Source: Paracoccaceae bacterium
Lineage (GTDB): Bacteria; Pseudomonadota; Alphaproteobacteria; Rhodobacterales; Rhodobacteraceae
Assembly: GCA_022843025.1 (NCBI GenBank)
Contig: JALHOL010000007.1
Span: 1-64,000, forward strand
Direction of reading: 5' to 3'
DNA length: 64,000 nt
The notes under the pieces are model-generated. The model saw only the letters and a program-made list of their open reading frames with translations. It made no database searches and was not told the origin of the DNA. The translations under genes and the position numbers were made by a program. Below, one piece after another: positions 8,791 through 16,872 of the stretch. Position 1 is the first letter of the stretch. The number at the start of each line of letters is the position of its first letter.

Positions 8791-9579
8791 ATGGCGGCAG
8801 TGGTGACGGATGCGATGGTCGCAGATTACCAGCGCGACGGGGTTGTGCTGGTGAAAGGACTGTTTGCCGATTGGGTGGAGGTGCTGCGCGCAGGCGTGGA
8901 AGAGAACATGGCCAGCCCCAGCCCGCAGCTTATGGCAACGCTGAAGCCGGGTGAGCAGGGGCGGTTCTTTGACGATTACTGCAACTGGTCGCGGATCGGG
9001 GCTTTTGAGCAGGCGATCCGGGGATCGGGCGCAGCCGAGGCAGCGGCGGCCCTGATGGGATCGCAGCGGGTGCAATTGTTCCATGATCATGTGCTGGTCA
9101 AGGAACCCGGCACCAACAAGCCGACGCCCTGGCACACGGACGGGCCTTATTACTTTGTCGAGGGGCGGCAGACGGTTTCCTTTTGGGTGCCGCTGGACCC
9201 GGTGAAGGAGGCGAGCCTGCGCTGTGTGGCAGGAAGCCATCGGTGGGAAAAGGACGTGCTGCCGACGCGCTGGGTAAGCGAGACGAGCTTTTACCCCGGT
9301 GAGCATGACTACATTCCGGTGCCGGACCCGGATGCCGAAGGGATGCGTGTGATGGAATGGGAGATGGAGCCTGGTGATGCGGTGGCCTTCCATTACCGCA
9401 CGCTGCATGGCGCGCGGGGCAACACAAGCAGCGCGCGGCGACGGGCGTTCAGCCTGCGGCTGGTGGGGGATGATGCGCGCTATGTGGAACGGCCGGGGCC
9501 GACCTCGCCCCCGTTCCCGGGGCATGGGATGGAGCCGGGGGAGAAGCTGCGCGAGGACTGGTTTCCCTATCTGTGCTGA
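8791..9579 (+). CDS. Phytanoyl-CoA dioxygenase (PhyH) family protein
   Basis: Fe(II)/2-oxoglutarate-dependent oxygenase of 262 residues. The iron triad can be read: His115 and Asp117 in PWHTDGPYY, and His206 in HYRTLHGA; an Arg a few residues later (in SSARRRAFSLR) would bind 2-oxoglutarate. The start at 8791 follows an AAGGAGA ribosome binding site. A longer in-frame reading from 8158 runs antisense through the LysR gene and is not credible. It is divergent from that LysR gene. The substrate is unknown; hydroxylation of a small molecule in the same pathway as the ureohydrolase is possible. Confidence 0.85.
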   Translation: MAAVVTDAMVADYQRDGVVLVKGLFADWVEVLRAGVEENMASPSPQLMATLKPGEQGRFFDDYCNWSRIGAFEQAIRGSGAAEAAAALMGSQRVQLFHDHVLVKEPGTNKPTPWHTDGPYYFVEGRQTVSFWVPLDPVKEASLRCVAGSHRWEKDVLPTRWVSETSFYPGEHDYIPVPDPDAEGMRVMEWEMEPGDAVAFHYRTLHGARGNTSSARRRAFSLRLVGDDARYVERPGPTSPPFPGHGMEPGEKLREDWFPYLC

Positions 9580-9664
9580 ATGGGCGCGGGCGCGGCCCGT
9601 CGCGCGGTTTGCGCCGGGCCGCGGCAGTGGTTAGCCTTGGTGTATCGGAACAAGGGGCAGGGCC

Positions 9665-10657
9665 ATGGCGGAACGGGTGCAGGTGCGACCGAAGATCTAT
9701 CCGCCGCCGGAGTTTCCGCCGCGCCGGCCTGCGCGCTTTGCCCGGACACCGCCTGCGGTCTTTCCTGTGATCCTTGGGCTGTCCGGTTTGGGGTTGGCCC
9801 TGCGGCGCGGGCTGGATGCGGCCGGGTTGCCTTTGGGATTGGCGGATTTGCTGCTGGGCGCGGTTGCGCTGCTTTGGGGCTATGCGGTGTTCGCCTATGG
9901 GGCAAAGATGGCGCGGCGGGTGTCGGTCGTGCTGGATGATCTGAAAGTGCTGCCGGGGCGGATGGGGCTGGCCGCGATGACCATGGGCGGGATGGCCTTG
10001 GCCGCTGCGCTGGCGCCTTTTGCGGTGGGGCTGGCGCAGGCCGTGCTGGTTGTGGCGCTGCTGGGGCATCTGGTGCTGGCGGGTTTGACCGTGCTGGTGC
10101 TGACCCGGTTGCCGAGCGAGGCGCAAGTGGTGAACCCCGGCTGGCATCTGAGTTTCGTGGGGTTCATCGTCGGGGGCATTGCCGCGCCCTGGGTCGATTG
10201 GCCGGAATTGGCGATGGTGCTGGTCTGGGCGACGGGTGCGGTGGCGCTGGTGATCTGGGGGGCGAGTGTGGTGCAACTGATGCGGCGTATTCCGCCTGCG
10301 CCGCTGCGGCCCCTGCTGGCGATCCATCTGGCCCCGGCAAGCCTTTTGGCGACGGTGGGGGCAGGGGTCGGCATACCGGTTCTGCCCATGCTGGCCTTGG
10401 CATTGGCAACGGTGATCCTGTTGGCCTTGGTGATTTCAGGGCGCTGGGTGCTGGAGGCGGGGTTCAGCGCCATGTGGGGGGCGTTGACCTTTCCGCTGGT
10501 GGCCTATGCCTCGGCCCTGTTTGCGCTGGGGTTCGATCTGGCGGGGATGGCGATGCTGGTGGTGGCGCTGGGGGTGGTGCCGATGATCGCTTGGCGGGTG
10601 ATCACGCTGTGGGGCAGCGGGCAGTTGGCGGCAAAGACCAACGCGGCGGAGGCGTGA
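9665..10657 (+). CDS. TehA/SLAC1-type (TDT family) membrane protein
   Basis: A 330-residue integral membrane protein with about ten hydrophobic segments after a basic, proline-rich N-terminus (residues 1-30). The first helix motif (TPPAVFPVILGLSGLGLALR) and the central NPGWHLSFVGFIVG resemble the tellurite-resistance/dicarboxylate transporter family, which includes TehA and SLAC1 anion channels. The transported ion is not determinable; tellurite resistance is usually a side effect. It stands alone; the paired-hairpin element at 10713-10759 lies 55 bases downstream and may end its transcript. Confidence 0.75.
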   Translation: MAERVQVRPKIYPPPEFPPRRPARFARTPPAVFPVILGLSGLGLALRRGLDAAGLPLGLADLLLGAVALLWGYAVFAYGAKMARRVSVVLDDLKVLPGRMGLAAMTMGGMALAAALAPFAVGLAQAVLVVALLGHLVLAGLTVLVLTRLPSEAQVVNPGWHLSFVGFIVGGIAAPWVDWPELAMVLVWATGAVALVIWGASVVQLMRRIPPAPLRPLLAIHLAPASLLATVGAGVGIPVLPMLALALATVILLALVISGRWVLEAGFSAMWGALTFPLVAYASALFALGFDLAGMAMLVVALGVVPMIAWRVITLWGSGQLAAKTNAAEA

Positions 10658-10712
10658 AAGGCCGGGGAAGCGAAGTCTGACGCAAATTGAGGAGGCGCGC
10701 GCGGGGTGAGGA

Positions 10713-10759
10713 CCGTTTTCTGCGTCAGAAAACGGCGCGAAATTTGCGTCAAATTTCGC
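10713..10759. repeat. Paired hairpins, TGACGCA type
   Basis: Two perfect 10-bp hairpins separated by one base: CCGTTTTCTG / CAGAAAACGG around CGT (10713-10735), and GCGAAATTTG / CAAATTTCGC around CGT (10737-10759). They lie between convergent genes and begin 9 bases after the stop of the glutamine amidotransferase gene (minus strand TGACCAAA...). The same design recurs at 57513-57638. There is no T-tract; a role as bidirectional terminator or mRNA 3' end is inferred. Confidence 0.85.
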
Positions 10760-10768
10760 CTTGTTTGG

Positions 10769-11467
10769 TCAGATCAGTGCCACCCAGGCACGGGCAATCG
10801 CGAGACCTGCGGCATCTGCCGCAGCGCCTGCCACTGGGGCATGGGCAGGATGGTGGATGTCAAGCCAGCCGGGGCTGTTGCGTTCCACCGCATCGGGGAA
10901 CTGGCGGTTCCAGTCGGCCACCACGGCACGGGATGCCTCGAAATGAAACTGCATGGCATAGGTGGCGCGGTGGATGCGAAAGCTCTGGTTCGTGGCCGTG
11001 CCCGAACCTGCAAGGCGGGTGGTGCCATCGGGCAGGGTGAACGTGTCGGAATGCCATTGGAAGATCGGAAAGGTCGCGGGCAGGTGTGACAGAACCGGGT
11101 CGGCGCGGCCTTCGTCCGTGAGCGTGACATCGCACCAACCGAATTCCGGCGCGGTGCCGAGACGGTTTTCCGCGCCCAAGCCGCGCGCCAGAAGCTGTGC
11201 GCCAAGGCAGATGCCCAGCACCGCGTGGCCCCGCGCGCCGCTTTCGGCCATCAGCGCGGCAAGGGCGGGCAGGTAGGGATGGGTGTGATCGTCCCGCGCG
11301 GATTGTTCCCCGCCAAAGACCACCAGCGCATCGAAGCTGCCGGGTTCGGGCAGGCGGCCATCGGCGAAGGGTTTGTAGAGATCGATCGTGGCCGCCGCCT
11401 CATGCAGGGCGATGCCCACCTGTCCGTGATGGGTGACGCGGGTGTTTTCAATGATGGCGACGCGCAT
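10769..11467 (-). CDS. Class I glutamine amidotransferase-like protein
   Basis: Stand-alone GATase domain of 232 residues. The catalytic triad is present: Cys87 in GICLGAQ, His175 and Glu177 in MQFHFE. Such GMP-synthase-like proteins hydrolyse glutamine or gamma-glutamyl compounds; the acceptor here is unknown. No partner synthetase domain is adjacent, although guaB lies divergently 140 bases away, which could be a purine link or coincidence. The gene ends at a paired-hairpin element. Confidence 0.8.
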   Translation of the reverse strand: MRVAIIENTRVTHHGQVGIALHEAAATIDLYKPFADGRLPEPGSFDALVVFGGEQSARDDHTHPYLPALAALMAESGARGHAVLGICLGAQLLARGLGAENRLGTAPEFGWCDVTLTDEGRADPVLSHLPATFPIFQWHSDTFTLPDGTTRLAGSGTATNQSFRIHRATYAMQFHFEASRAVVADWNRQFPDAVERNSPGWLDIHHPAHAPVAGAAADAAGLAIARAWVALI

Positions 11468-11556
11468 TGGGCTTCCTGTTTCCTATGCGCGACACTCTGC
11501 ATGGGTGCGGGGTGGGTTCAAGGGGGCAGGGCCGGGATTTGCCCTTGCATCCCTGA

Positions 11557-13056
<1,500 letters not shown>

Positions 13057-13081
13057 GCCCTTATCTTTTGCATTGAAATGA

Positions 13082-13111
13082 GGGGTGGGCAGCGGATGCC
13101 CGCCCCTTTTT
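13082..13111 (+). terminator. guaB terminator
   Basis: A 9-bp stem (GGGGTGGGC with GCCCGCCCC, one G-T wobble) around a 7-base loop is followed by five T residues. It separates guaB from the ECF-controlled protease unit. Confidence 0.85.
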
Positions 13112-13142
13112 CATGGCAAGTCAGGTATAGGTGCCGCAGTCT

Positions 13143-13167
13143 GGAATAGATTGCGCGCCATGGCGTT
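13143..13167 (+). promoter_or_regulatory. ECF-type promoter for the secreted protease
   Basis: GGAAT (13143-13147), 16 bases, then CGTT (13164-13167). The same pattern with the same spacing precedes the ECF sigma gene (16513-16537) and the small secreted protein gene (15165-15189). It sits 55 bases before the protease ATG. ECF promoters of alphaproteobacteria usually read GGAA-N16/17-CGTT, so the local ECF factor is the natural reader. Confidence 0.75.
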
Positions 13168-13222
13168 ATAGGTTCGGGATTAATCTCTGTTAACCTATCG
13201 ACCATAAGAACGGAAATCCACC

Positions 13223-14572
13223 ATGACCCAGCGCATGATGACGGCTTTGCTGCTGTCCACCCTGATCCTGCCCATGCCGGAGGTTCTGCTCGTTGACGGG
13301 GGAAAGTCGGCCGGCGCGGCATTGGCGCAGGACAATGGCGGGGACTCGGATGACAATGGTGGGGATTCTGACGATTCCGGCGGTGGGTTCGGGAATGGCG
13401 GCGGGTCGGATGACGGCCCACGACGCCAGCAGAGGCAAAGGGTTGCCGCACCGCCACCGCCGCCAGTGGCGGCGCCGGATGAAGTGGTGGTCAGCGATCT
13501 GTCGCCCGAGGCTTTGACCCAGTTGCAAGGCGAAGGGTTCGAGGTAATCGCCGAGGAGGATCTGGCGAGTTTCGGGCTGCGGCTGACGCGGTTGCGGGTG
13601 CCCGGCACGCTGGGGCTGGAGGCTGCGCGGGCGCGGGTGCGATCCCTGCCGGGCGGGGAGGATGCGGATTTCAATCACTTCTACCGCGCGGGTCAGGGGG
13701 CAGAGATGCCGGATGACGGGGCGGATTGCGGGCATGAAAATTGTGCTTCGCTGGACCTTGTTGGCTGGCCGGTGGAACGGATGGGGGCATGCCGGGTGCA
13801 GGTGCCGGTGGGCGTGATCGACACGGGTGTGAACGCGGGCCATGACATCCTAACCGGCGCGCGGCTGGAAGTGGTGCGGCTGGCCGATACCGCGCTGGAC
13901 GCTTCTGCGGCGGTCCACGGCACGGCGGTGACGTCGCTGTTGGTGGGGGCCGAGGAAAGCCGGGTGCCCGGTTTGATCCCCGAGGCCGAGGTGATTGCGG
14001 TGGATGTCTTTTCCGACGTGGCGGGGGATGAGCGGGCGGATGTGCCGTCGCTGCTGCGCGGGCTGGATCTGCTGCGTGGGCGGGGCGTGCGGGTGATGAA
14101 CCTGTCGCTCGCCGGGCCGGAGAACGGGGTGTTGCAGGCGGCGCTGGATGCCATGGCTGGGCCGGAAGGTGCGGTGATCGTGGCGGCGGCGGGCAATGCC
14201 GGGCCGGATGCGCCGCCCGCCTGGCCCGCCGCACATCCGGGCGTGTTGGCGGTGACGGCGGTCGATGCGCGCGGGCGCGTCTATCGCGGTGCGCAGCGCG
14301 GGGATCACATCGATCTGGCGGCACCGGGCGTGGGGCTGCTTGCCGCGACCTCGATCCGGGGTGCGCGGGGCAAGACCGGCACATCTTATGCGGTGCCCTT
14401 TGTCACGGCGGCGGCGGCGGTGATGCTGTCGCAGAATCCGGCGCTGACGCCGGATGAGGTGGCGGCCGCGTTGAAGGCGCAGGCGCGCGATCTGGGGGCG
14501 GAAGGGCCAGACGAGGTGTTCGGTGCGGGCTTGCTGGAGGCGTCTGCGATCTGCGATCTGCCGCTGCAATAA
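13223..14572 (+). CDS. Secreted subtilisin-like serine protease (S8) with acidic NGGDS linker
   Basis: A 449-residue exported serine protease. Residues 1-35 look like a signal peptide ending near Ala-Leu-Ala (33-35). Residues 37-64 are an Asp/Asn/Gly/Ser repeat, then a proline run (77-81), a prodomain-like stretch (86-165), and the S8 domain with Asp200 (GVIDTGV), His232 (VHGTAV), oxyanion Asn325 (AAAGNAG) and Ser388 (TGTSYAVP). All catalytic residues are present, so it should be active in the periplasm or outside. Its promoter matches those of the neighbouring ECF sigma factor. The repeat resembles the C-terminal part of the small secreted protein encoded at 14768-15118. I do not recognise a named family member. 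Confidence 0.88.
   Translation: MTQRMMTALLLSTLILPMPEVLLVDGGKSAGAALAQDNGGDSDDNGGDSDDSGGGFGNGGGSDDGPRRQQRQRVAAPPPPPVAAPDEVVVSDLSPEALTQLQGEGFEVIAEEDLASFGLRLTRLRVPGTLGLEAARARVRSLPGGEDADFNHFYRAGQGAEMPDDGADCGHENCASLDLVGWPVERMGACRVQVPVGVIDTGVNAGHDILTGARLEVVRLADTALDASAAVHGTAVTSLLVGAEESRVPGLIPEAEVIAVDVFSDVAGDERADVPSLLRGLDLLRGRGVRVMNLSLAGPENGVLQAALDAMAGPEGAVIVAAAGNAGPDAPPAWPAAHPGVLAVTAVDARGRVYRGAQRGDHIDLAAPGVGLLAATSIRGARGKTGTSYAVPFVTAAAAVMLSQNPALTPDEVAAALKAQARDLGAEGPDEVFGAGLLEASAICDLPLQ
13331..13414 (+). repeat. Coding low-complexity repeat (NGGDS type) in the protease
   Basis: Encodes residues 37-64, in which DNGGDSDD occurs twice in tandem with slight variation, followed by GGGFGNGGGSDDG. Acidic Gly/Asn/Asp linkers may bind calcium or act as flexible spacers. 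The composition is close to the repeat region at 14771-14935, although the two coding repeats are on opposite strands. Confidence 0.8.
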
Positions 14573-14597
14573 GGGCGGCAATGGCGAGTTACTGAAG

Positions 14598-14625
14598 AGG
14601 CCCGGCCGGATTGGCAGGGCCTTTT
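14598..14625 (+). terminator. Weak terminator after the protease gene
   Basis: Short AGGCCC / GGGCCT stem around a 13-base loop followed by four T residues, 25 bases after the protease stop codon. The rest of the 195-base gap to 14768 holds the opposing terminator at 14712-14738 and no gene that I can support. Confidence 0.5.
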
Positions 14626-14711
14626 GCATTGGCGAGGGTGGTAAAGGCGGGGCATCGCCATGCCTGAGGCAAGGGAGCACGAGTGTTGGAGTGCCTGCTG
14701 CGCGCATGTGA

Positions 14712-14738
14712 AAACGCCGGCCCATGAGGCCGGCGTTT
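14712..14738 (-). terminator. Terminator of the small secreted protein gene
   Basis: Perfect 11-bp stem (AAACGCCGGCC with GGCCGGCGTTT) around CATGA. On the minus strand the second arm runs into a T-stretch. It lies 30 bases after the stop of the gene at 14768-15118. Confidence 0.75.
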
Positions 14739-14767
14739 CCTGGGTTGTCTTGCCTGTAGGGCAGGGA

Positions 14768-15118
14768 TCAGCTGTTGCCGCCGTTGCTATCGCCGCCGTT
14801 GCTGTTCCCGCCATTGCTGCCGGAGCTGTTTCCACCGTTGCTGTCGGCGCCGTTCCAGTCGCCGTTGTTGTCATCGTCGCTGTCATCGCCGTTGTTATCC
14901 CAGCTGTCATTGCCGTTGCTGTCGCCGCCATTGCCGCGCAGCAGGCGCAGCATGTCGGCTTCGACGCGGGACAGGTCGAGGAAAACGGGCTGCACATCGC
15001 CCGCGGGCTGCGACAGGGCCGGGGGGGCGATCATCGACGGGGTCGCGATGCCTGCCTGTGCGGTGAGGGGGGCCAGGGTGGCGAAGGCTGCGACCGTGGT
15101 TGTGGTGATGGCTTTCAT
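14768..15118 (-). CDS. Small secreted Asn/Asp/Gly/Ser-rich protein
   Basis: A 116-residue protein with a clear signal peptide (MKAITTTTVAAFATLAPLTA, cleavage near residue 22), a short ordered stretch (23-61, including VFLDLSRVEADMLRLLR) and a C-terminal half (62-116) made almost only of Asn, Gly, Asp and Ser, with NGGDSNG and SNGGNS units. The ATG at 15118 has AGGAGA 9 bases upstream; an upstream in-frame ATG would destroy the signal peptide. It is preceded by a GGAAT-N16-CGTT promoter identical in pattern to that of the ECF sigma gene. The function is unknown; calcium binding, surface display or substrate of the neighbouring protease are possibilities. Confidence 0.8.
   Translation of the reverse strand: MKAITTTTVAAFATLAPLTAQAGIATPSMIAPPALSQPAGDVQPVFLDLSRVEADMLRLLRGNGGDSNGNDSWDNNGDDSDDDNNGDWNGADSNGGNSSGSNGGNSNGGDSNGGNS
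14771..14935 (-). repeat. Degenerate coding repeat (NGGDS/SNGGN)
   Basis: Short repeats of about 9-15 bases (on the + strand, variants of GCCGTTGCTGT) encode residues 62-116 of the secreted protein. Units change by whole codons, as expected of slippage-prone coding repeats. They are not spaced like CRISPR repeats. Confidence 0.85.
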
Positions 15119-15164
15119 GTCTCTCTCCTGAAGTTCGGGCCATGTGGCCGTTTCGTACAGAGAC

Positions 15165-15189
15165 AACGACAGGGGGCGGGATCTATTCC
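15165..15189 (-). promoter_or_regulatory. ECF-type promoter for the small secreted protein
   Basis: On the minus strand: GGAAT, 16 bases, CGTTGTC. The last seven bases are the same as in the sigma gene's own promoter. The ATG is 47 bases downstream. The -35 element and spacer overlap the GC hairpin at 15172-15196, so the promoter is embedded in a terminator. Confidence 0.8.
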
Positions 15190-15196
15190 CGCCCCC
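15172..15196 (-). terminator. GC-rich hairpin after the anti-sigma gene, overlapping a promoter
   Basis: A 10-bp stem (GGGGGCGGGA with TCCCGCCCCC) around a 5-base loop, 35 bases after the anti-sigma stop. There is no T-tract. It probably ends or pauses the sigma/anti-sigma transcript, insulating the repeat-protein gene so that the latter depends on its own ECF promoter. Confidence 0.6.
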
Positions 15197-15230
15197 TTGC
15201 CTGCTCACGCCCCTGTGAAGATTGGACGCA

Positions 15231-15971
15231 TCATTCCGCCCAGCCTTTGGCGATCAATTCGGCCTCTGCCTCGGGTGAAAGGGCGAGGCCCGCGCCGCGT
15301 TGGTCGAGAAAGGGGGAAAGCCCCTGAGCCGCCGTGCCATCGGCGGTGACAAAGCCATCTTGGCCATCCGCTGCGGGCAGCGGTTCCTTTAGCACGACCT
15401 CAACCCGCCAGCCGGTTGTCTCGTCATGGCAGGCAAGCGCCATTTCGATCTGGGCGGCGTTGCTGTCGATCACCTCGACCTCGCGGCAGGGGCCTGTATC
15501 TGTGGGCAATGTGGCGAGGATCATCAGATCGCGGTCGTCTGTTTCAGGGAAGGCTGTACCAGACGGTAGGGTGTTCAGCGCCTGCGCCAAAGGTGAGCCG
15601 TCTGCCACCGGGCCAAGGGCAAGGGAAAGCGGCTCTGCTGGGCGAAACAGCACCAGCGCGATGGCAAGGCTGGCGGCAAGGGCGGTGCCTGCCGCGATCA
15701 GCGCAGGACGCGCGCGGGGGCGCAAGGGGATGATCTGCGCGGGCGCAGGGCCGGTGATCATGTGCTGCATCGCGGCGGGGACCGGTTCGGCCAATGGCGC
15801 GGCAAAGGCCTGCGCCAAGGCGGCGTTGGCTGCAAAGAGATCATCGACAAAGGCCTGATCGGCGGGATGATCGGCAAGGTGCATCACCACGGCGGCGGCC
15901 TCTTCGGGCGACAGTTCCCCATCGACAAAAGCGGCAAGGCGGGTGCGGTCCATCTGGGGCTGGGCGGTCAT
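15231..15971 (-). CDS. Membrane-bound anti-sigma factor
   Basis: A 246-residue single-pass protein. The cytoplasmic N-terminus (FVDGELSPEEAAAVVMHLAD, about 15-34) resembles the sigma-binding helices of anti-sigma domains but lacks the HxxxCxxC zinc motif. A membrane helix lies at about 90-109, and the periplasmic part (110-246) carries two cysteines, Cys162 and Cys181, that could form a disulfide. It starts inside the sigma gene end (ATGA overlap), the classic arrangement for an ECF factor and its inhibitor. The periplasmic domain is the likely stress sensor. Confidence 0.85.
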   Translation of the reverse strand: MTAQPQMDRTRLAAFVDGELSPEEAAAVVMHLADHPADQAFVDDLFAANAALAQAFAAPLAEPVPAAMQHMITGPAPAQIIPLRPRARPALIAAGTALAASLAIALVLFRPAEPLSLALGPVADGSPLAQALNTLPSGTAFPETDDRDLMILATLPTDTGPCREVEVIDSNAAQIEMALACHDETTGWRVEVVLKEPLPAADGQDGFVTADGTAAQGLSPFLDQRGAGLALSPEAEAELIAKGWAE

Positions 15972-16474
15972 TGACGCGGTCCATGGCTGAGGCCGAGTTT
16001 CGGCAAAAGCGCCTCACGGGCGCGGGACAGGCGGCTCATTACGGTGCCGACGGGGATGTCGAGCGCATCGGCAGCCTCGCGGTAGCTGAGGCCTTCGATG
16101 GCGACCAGCGCCAGAACGGCGCGTTGCGGTTCGGGCAGATCGGCCATGGCGGCGCGGGTCTGGGCGAGCATCATGCGGTCTTCGGGCAGGCTGGCGGCCT
16201 TGCCCTCATCGCTGAGATGGGCGTCATCCGGGTCCATCGTGGTGCCGCGGCGCAGGACACGGCGGCGATCATCGATCCAGAGCGTCTGGATGATGCGATA
16301 GAGCCAACTATCCATGCGGGTGCCGTGCTGAAATTGCGCGGCGTTGCGCAGGGCTTTTTCGATTGCGGATTGCACCAGATCGTCGCCGTCCTGCCGGTTC
16401 CCGGTCAGGCTATAGGCAAATCGGCGCAGTTTCGGGACGAGCGCCACAAGGTCCTGTCGAAAGCGGTCGGTCAT
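15968..16474 (-). CDS. ECF-family RNA polymerase sigma factor
   Basis: A 168-residue sigma-70 family protein with region 2 (LRRFAYSLTGNRQDGDDLVQ, then SWLYRIIQTLWIDDRRR) and region 4 (LPEPQRAVLALVAIEGLSYR, then IPVGTVMSRLSRAREAL). The ATG at 16474 has AAAGGA upstream; a TTG at 16492 would also be in frame but lacks a good ribosome binding site. It overlaps the anti-sigma gene by four bases. A GGAAT-N16-CGTT promoter 38 bases before the start suggests autoregulation, and the same motif precedes the small secreted protein and the secreted protease genes. Confidence 0.9.
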   Translation of the reverse strand: MTDRFRQDLVALVPKLRRFAYSLTGNRQDGDDLVQSAIEKALRNAAQFQHGTRMDSWLYRIIQTLWIDDRRRVLRRGTTMDPDDAHLSDEGKAASLPEDRMMLAQTRAAMADLPEPQRAVLALVAIEGLSYREAADALDIPVGTVMSRLSRAREALLPKLGLSHGPRQ

Positions 16475-16512
16475 GCGGGATCCTTTCGGCAAGGCTGTTG
16501 ATCCGGCACGAC

Positions 16513-16537
16513 AACGGTGAAGGGAAGCGGTTATTCC
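16513..16537 (-). promoter_or_regulatory. Autoregulatory ECF promoter of the sigma/anti-sigma operon
   Basis: On the minus strand: GGAAT, 16 bases, CGTTGTC, ending 38 bases before the sigma ATG. Same spacing and same nine key bases as the two target promoters at 13143-13167 and 15165-15189. Confidence 0.75.
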
Positions 16538-16567
16538 GCGTTTCTTGGGATCGGTGGCGAAATTCTG

Positions 16568-16631
16568 CTTGGGAAGGGAGATCAGCGTTTCCCAAGTGAT
16601 TTTGTCAGCTTTACAATGCCGACAAAATCAC
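16568..16631. promoter_or_regulatory. Two abutting inverted repeats between the ECF sigma gene and hemP
   Basis: The first repeat is CTTGGGAA (16568-16575) with TTCCCAAG (16589-16596). The second is an 11-bp perfect dyad, GTGATTTTGTC (16596-16606) with GACAAAATCAC (16621-16631), around 14 bases. They share the G at 16596. The region is divergent (sigma on minus, hemP on plus), so these are candidate operators or a leader hairpin for hemP. The sequence does not match the Irr or Fur consensus that I know. Confidence 0.6.
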
Positions 16632-16697
16632 TAAGGTAATGCTGGCGGTAACAGATGTGTTCCGCGCGCCCTGTTCCCTTGCTGATCCAGACCCGTG

Positions 16698-16862
16698 ATG
16701 ACCGAACACCCCCATTCGACCAGCCCCGAGACACCCGCGGATGTGCCCGTGCATGACGTGCTTTCCCTTACAGCAGGGGGAAGTCTGGCGCGGCTGATGC
16801 ATCAGGGAGAGGTTTATATCCTGCGGATCACGCGGCTGGGAAAACTGATCCTGACGAAGTGA
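16698..16862 (+). CDS. hemP: Hemin uptake protein HemP
   Basis: A 54-residue HemP-family protein. The conserved C-terminal motif YILRITRLGKLILTK is complete, after a variable N-terminal part rich in Pro and His. HemP is associated with haem uptake and iron regulation in proteobacteria. GTG at 16695 would be an alternative start one codon earlier. It is followed after 10 bases by bfd and bfr, forming a small iron and haem operon. Regulation by iron is expected; the inverted repeats at 16568-16631 are candidates. Confidence 0.88.
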   Translation: MTEHPHSTSPETPADVPVHDVLSLTAGGSLARLMHQGEVYILRITRLGKLILTK

Positions 16863-16872
16863 GGCCGCCTGC

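Noticed and set aside
13175..13190. CtrA site upstream of the protease gene (TTAA-N6-TTAAC)
   Set aside because: The spacer is six rather than seven bases, so it does not fit the CtrA consensus; the ECF promoter explains the region better.
14771..14935. Repeats resembling a CRISPR or satellite array
   Set aside because: The units are short, irregular and in frame, encoding Asn/Gly/Asp/Ser residues of a secreted protein; no spacers of constant length and no cas genes.
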